This document shows, piece by piece, positions 60,404 to 64,000 of a stretch of 64,000 nt of DNA (positions are counted from its first letter, which is position 1; each line of letters opens with the position of its first letter). The stretch spans positions 8,060,001 through 8,124,000 of the forward strand of contig CM035233.1 in the NCBI GenBank assembly GCA_020226215.1. Reading direction: 5' to 3'. Under the pieces are notes generated by a model. The model had not been told where the DNA came from, searched no databases, and saw only the letters and a list, made by a program, of their open reading frames with translations. A program made the position numbers and the translations under genes. Source of the DNA: Sindora glabra. Lineage: Eukaryota > Streptophyta > Magnoliopsida > Fabales > Fabaceae.

Positions 60404-61059
60404 TACTAAATTCTAGCCTTATATTCTATTATGTAAATATATATCGTCGAAACTTGGTTTGAAGTAATTTTGCCTACTTCTTTGTATTTAAGCTTTTTCA
60501 CATCATACAATGAGTGAAATGGATTTTTTAATCAAATTATTTCATTTATTTTTTTAATTAAATTACTAAATACACATATAGATTGAATTAGGTCAACAAT
60601 GCTAGTGATTGACTATGTGCATGTTTAATTCAAGAACTTTGATAATATGATTTTATTTAATTTTGAGGATTATTTGCACCCACATTTGATTCTATTTGGC
60701 ATAAATAACTAAGAATTGATAGATAATAAGTTAGTTAATTATATTAAATGTACGTAATAATATTAGTTGTTAAAATAACATAAAAATATAAAATGATATA
60801 AAAAGATATATTAATATAAATAAATATATGAATTAAATTAATTCATATTTATTTTAAAACTAAAGTATACTAATACAATTAAAATATTTAAAATAAAAAT
60901 ATAATTTTCTAAAATAAAATTAGTTATATTGAGTTTTTATTATTGTAATCTTGAATCTTATTGTTATAGGTTATGTTGCAATCTTTGTTAACTTTCTAGA
61001 CATGTTGGTTCTCTTAGAGATAGACTTATATCTTTTAGAGGCTAAAATGATATTTTTGC
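60404..61059. other. AT-rich spacer
   Basis: No gene or repeat terminus recognised. Confidence 0.4.
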
Positions 61060-61080
61060 AAGCTATTTTAGGGTTGAGAG

Positions 61081-61365
61081 TTAAGTTGCATTACTTTTTG
61101 CTAAATTTGTACTTGCATTAGTAACATTAGCAATATTGTTAGATTGGTTCCTACGTAATCCAACATTATGACTAAACACATCACACTTTGAACATTTCGT
61201 TTTATCACCTTTTTTACTCATTTGAGTAGTGTTTGCTAACTTTTTTTTTTGTTCATCCAACTCATTTCTCTTTAAATTTTTAATCTTATCAATTAGTACT
61301 AAAGGCTTTGATGGTAGCACAAAATGTTTCATATTGCATTTATTTTGAAAGTTAGACAATGCCAT
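61081..61365 (-). pseudogene. MULE transposase C-terminal zinc-knuckle remnant
   Basis: A 94-codon minus-strand fragment. LKRNELDEQKKKLANTTQMS is followed by KCSKCDVFSHNVGLRRNQ, a CCHC knuckle in which the last Cys is Arg. A basic stretch followed by such a knuckle is typical of the C-terminus of plant Mutator-like transposases. The upstream DDE and SWIM parts are not seen. The fragment's N-terminal 10 codons overlap a tandem repeat (61336 on). Confidence 0.45.
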
Positions 61366-61830
61366 TAATTCAAAATAAAAGTTAACAAATATTATTGAAA
61401 CTTAAGTAAAAGTTAAAAAATAAAATTTATATTTTTAGAAAGTTCAACATTGCATTTATTTTAAAAGTTAGGTAGAACAATTAATTTAAAAGAGAAGTTA
61501 ATAAGTACCATTGAAATTTGAGTGAAAATTAAGGGTAAAAAGTTTATTTTGAAAGTTTAAGTTATACAATTAATTTAAAATAAAAATTGATTGGTATTTA
61601 TTGAAACTTGATTAAAAGATTAGGGGTAGAATTAGAGTTATTTATGAATTCTAAAGCCTAGTTAGCATTTCATCTATCCACCTAAAATTTTTACATTAAA
61701 ACAATGCATAATTTTTCAAATGTTTAATAGTATATTAATTTTAAAAGTTAGGTTATATAATTAATTCTAATATGAATTAATGGATATTATTAAAATTTGA
61801 GTGAAAATTAGAAGGTAAAATATACGCTTT
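61336..61830. repeat. Degenerate tandem repeats, ~95-115 bp
   Basis: Units start at about 61336, 61448, 61541 and 61729, each with a TTTATTTTRAAAGTTAGRYAA-type opening word, then ACAATTAATT, AAAATAAAAGTTAA and ATTGAAACTTGAGTRAAA-like blocks. The last unit is offset by an unrelated insert. Confidence 0.65.
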
Positions 61831-61912
61831 AACCTAAACTATAAACTAATTTATTTGTTAGCAAAATACACTCATTAAATTTTTATTTTGCTCCAATTTT
61901 CATGGCGTTGAA

Positions 61913-62178
61913 TAGGGCTATCAAATGAATCATGATTTGCGGATTGACCTGCGATCCATTTTTGCAGATATGAACTTTTAAAATTTAACTTATTTTTAAT
62001 GTGTATAATATAAATTGACCTATCACAAATTCAGTCCGCAATGGACCAGCTCGTACCCGTTACAGGTTTTGATGAATTTAGATCCCTAAAATTGAATATT
62101 TTTTAATACAAGTAATACAGACTCGGCCTGTTACAAACTGGCCCGTATCCGCATAGACCAACCCATTTGACGGACCTA
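61913..62178. mobile_element. hAT-type MITE with 8-bp target duplication
   Basis: The left end is TAGGGCTATCAAATGAATC. The right end, read from the other strand, is TAGGTCCGTCAAATGGGTT. The 8-bp flanks GCGTTGAA (61905-61912) and ACCTTGAA (62179-62186) agree at six of eight positions, the hAT target size. It is 266 bp and non-coding. Confidence 0.75.
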
Positions 62179-62186
62179 ACCTTGAA

Positions 62187-64000
62187 TTTATCCAAACTTT
62201 TGTGCAATTGGTTGATACTAATTGATTTGTCGATATCTATTAAATACAAATAAGAGACAAAAAATTATTACTTTAAATTTGAAATAGATCCAAATTTTAT
62301 TCCCAATAACTTTTAAGCTTAAAGAAATATAATTAGATGGTAACCATTTTGCTTCCCAATTTAATTCAAAACAGAGATATCTTATTTGTTGCATTCTTTA
62401 TGCATGGAATAAATTATCTTTTAATTAAACGAGGTAAAAATACTACTAAAATAAGTAATAGTTAGTATTGGAACAAGAGAATTTTCACAATTACTTTTGC
62501 CAATGTGTTATCGTATATATTTTCATCCTCTAATTAAATGAGGTAAAAATAATATTAATAAATAATATTTGACTTTCAAATTTGTTAAAAACACATTCTT
62601 AAAAAGTTAAAATTATCCCCTATATATTTTCCTACAGAATTAGAAAATAAATATTTATTAATAATTAAAAATTAGTGATGATAAAATTAATATTAACAAT
62701 ATCCATAATTATTTATGAGTGTAATAATTTTTTATGTTTGATACAATTAAGTGTAATTATTAGAATATAATTGTCATTTTTCAATAGTTAGTTCAGCCCA
62801 ATTACTAATAGGATTAAGTTACAAGATTCTTTAGGATAAATTGCAAACTAACCCCTTCATCAAGTTGTTCAGTATTTAGCCCACCCAACTTTCTCACGTC
62901 AGCAAGCAATTTGCCAAATTTTGTGGACAGCAAGCCACCACTTGTTCGGGATAAATTTGTCTCAATAGGACATATTAGACTGGGCCTAGCCCCTAATTTT
63001 TTGCGAGGACCAAAGGGATGTTTTAGTCATATACATTTATTAAACAACAAGAGGTCAAACTTGGAGCTTGCGTATCTAGGGAAAGCCAAGGGATGAGGTG
63101 TCAGTGCTCACTCACTCCCCAACCACCGCAAGGTAAACTAGTAAGCTTGTTAAGTGCCTAACACAGAGGTAATTGAATATTTTTCTGGAAAATTGTGTCA
63201 AGTCGAATGATAATACAAGCAATCCTTGTGTAAAATGAAAATGCATCATCACGTTACACCACATCCATTGATTAGGGCGACTCAGAATTTAATGAAAGTT
63301 TTGTTAATTAGTATCCTCAATAGCAGGTAATCGTATATGTCTAAGCATTTGAAATAGAAGTCCCCGTTATGAAAATACCTGTCAAAAATATTTAATTGTA
63401 TGTAAAATATAAATTTTTTTAAAACTTTTGTATTTTTCTTTAAGTTGTTCTTTAAAATTGGTAAAATGTTAAGAATGAATTAAATGGAAACACATAATTT
63501 ATCTTTAAAATAATATGTTTTCAATCATGGAGTTTTGAATAGCAATGTGAGTGGGAGGGTTAGGAATGAACCGAGCCAATTTGTAAACTATTTGCAATTT
63601 GATTCAAAAATTAATTTGATAAATTAAATCCATGAGTCAAATGAGTTAAATCTATCTAAAATATTGGCAATCGATCAAACTTAATTTATAATTAATTTGA
63701 CTTGTTTATTTCATGAACCAATTTGATAAATTAATTATATAAATAAATATAATTTTATAATATTTAACTTAGATTAGTGGTACAAATACAACTTGTGTGT
63801 TTTAATCATTGCCAACAAATTATGATATTAAATATAATATTATATATTTTGTAATATATTTAAATGAATTTGAATATTAAATTCTTAAATAATTTTAGAT
63901 TAAATGAACTAAATGAATTGTGTTAATGAATTATTAATTTAAACTAGCTTGATTTATTTTTATTTAATTTTTCTTACTAGAATTTTTGTTCACTTGACTA
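62187..64000. other. AT-rich end region
   Basis: No gene recognised. The stretch 62830-63140 is of balanced composition and contains a 61-codon open stretch without a known motif. From 63550 on, degenerate words such as AATTTGATAAATTAA recur, as in decayed MITEs. Confidence 0.4.

Overview
The window looks like a piece of a eudicot plant nuclear chromosome. It is very AT-rich, gene-poor and full of degraded plant transposons: L1-type and RTE-type LINEs, hAT, Ty1/copia and other LTR elements, MITEs, a SINE and a MULE remnant. Two plant protein-coding loci stand out, one with typical plant intron phases. The species cannot be named from the sequence alone. I see no CRISPR array, operon, rRNA or intact tRNA gene.

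Layout. Positions 1-2905 hold the 5' part of an L1-type LINE (ORF1-like segment, endonuclease, start of the RT region). Positions 3315-6737 on the minus strand hold two of the expected three exons of a 2-oxoglutarate/Fe(II) oxygenase of the ACC-oxidase-homolog type. Positions 8322-11200 (minus) are a decayed RTE-type LINE, 13140-14935 (plus) a decayed hAT transposase, and 17525-19830 (plus) the 3' part of an L1-type LINE. Positions 21644-25131 are a non-autonomous LTR retrotransposon with a 788-bp tandem duplication across its internal/LTR junction. Positions 26328-28627 are a probable solo LTR. Positions 28769-30483 carry MITE-like repeats. Positions 34335-40651 (minus) are a structurally complete but coding-dead copia element with a perfect 5-bp target duplication.

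The clearest intact gene is at 42517-43056 (plus): an intronless two-finger C2H2 repressor of the ZAT11/ZAT12 type with an EAR motif, lying in a local GC-rich island with a good TATA box. Positions 44411-46182 look like a non-autonomous CACTA-type element with subterminal repeats. Positions 48330-51002 carry further foldback MITEs and an orphan exon-like block. Positions 53861-55075 are a tandem duplication in which only one copy carries a tRNA-derived SINE. Positions 55235-60403 (plus) are a second decayed copia element. Positions 60404-64000 hold a MULE zinc-knuckle remnant, a minisatellite and a hAT-type MITE.

The two host genes have no evident functional connection. Most of the remaining annotation is transposon decay, with stops and catalytic changes that are mostly C-to-T / G-to-A transitions. 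I found no convincing new biological system. The best leads are structural: the SINE with its empty paralogous site, the duplicated LTR junction, the CACTA-like element, and the oxygenase gene whose last exon is not in the window.
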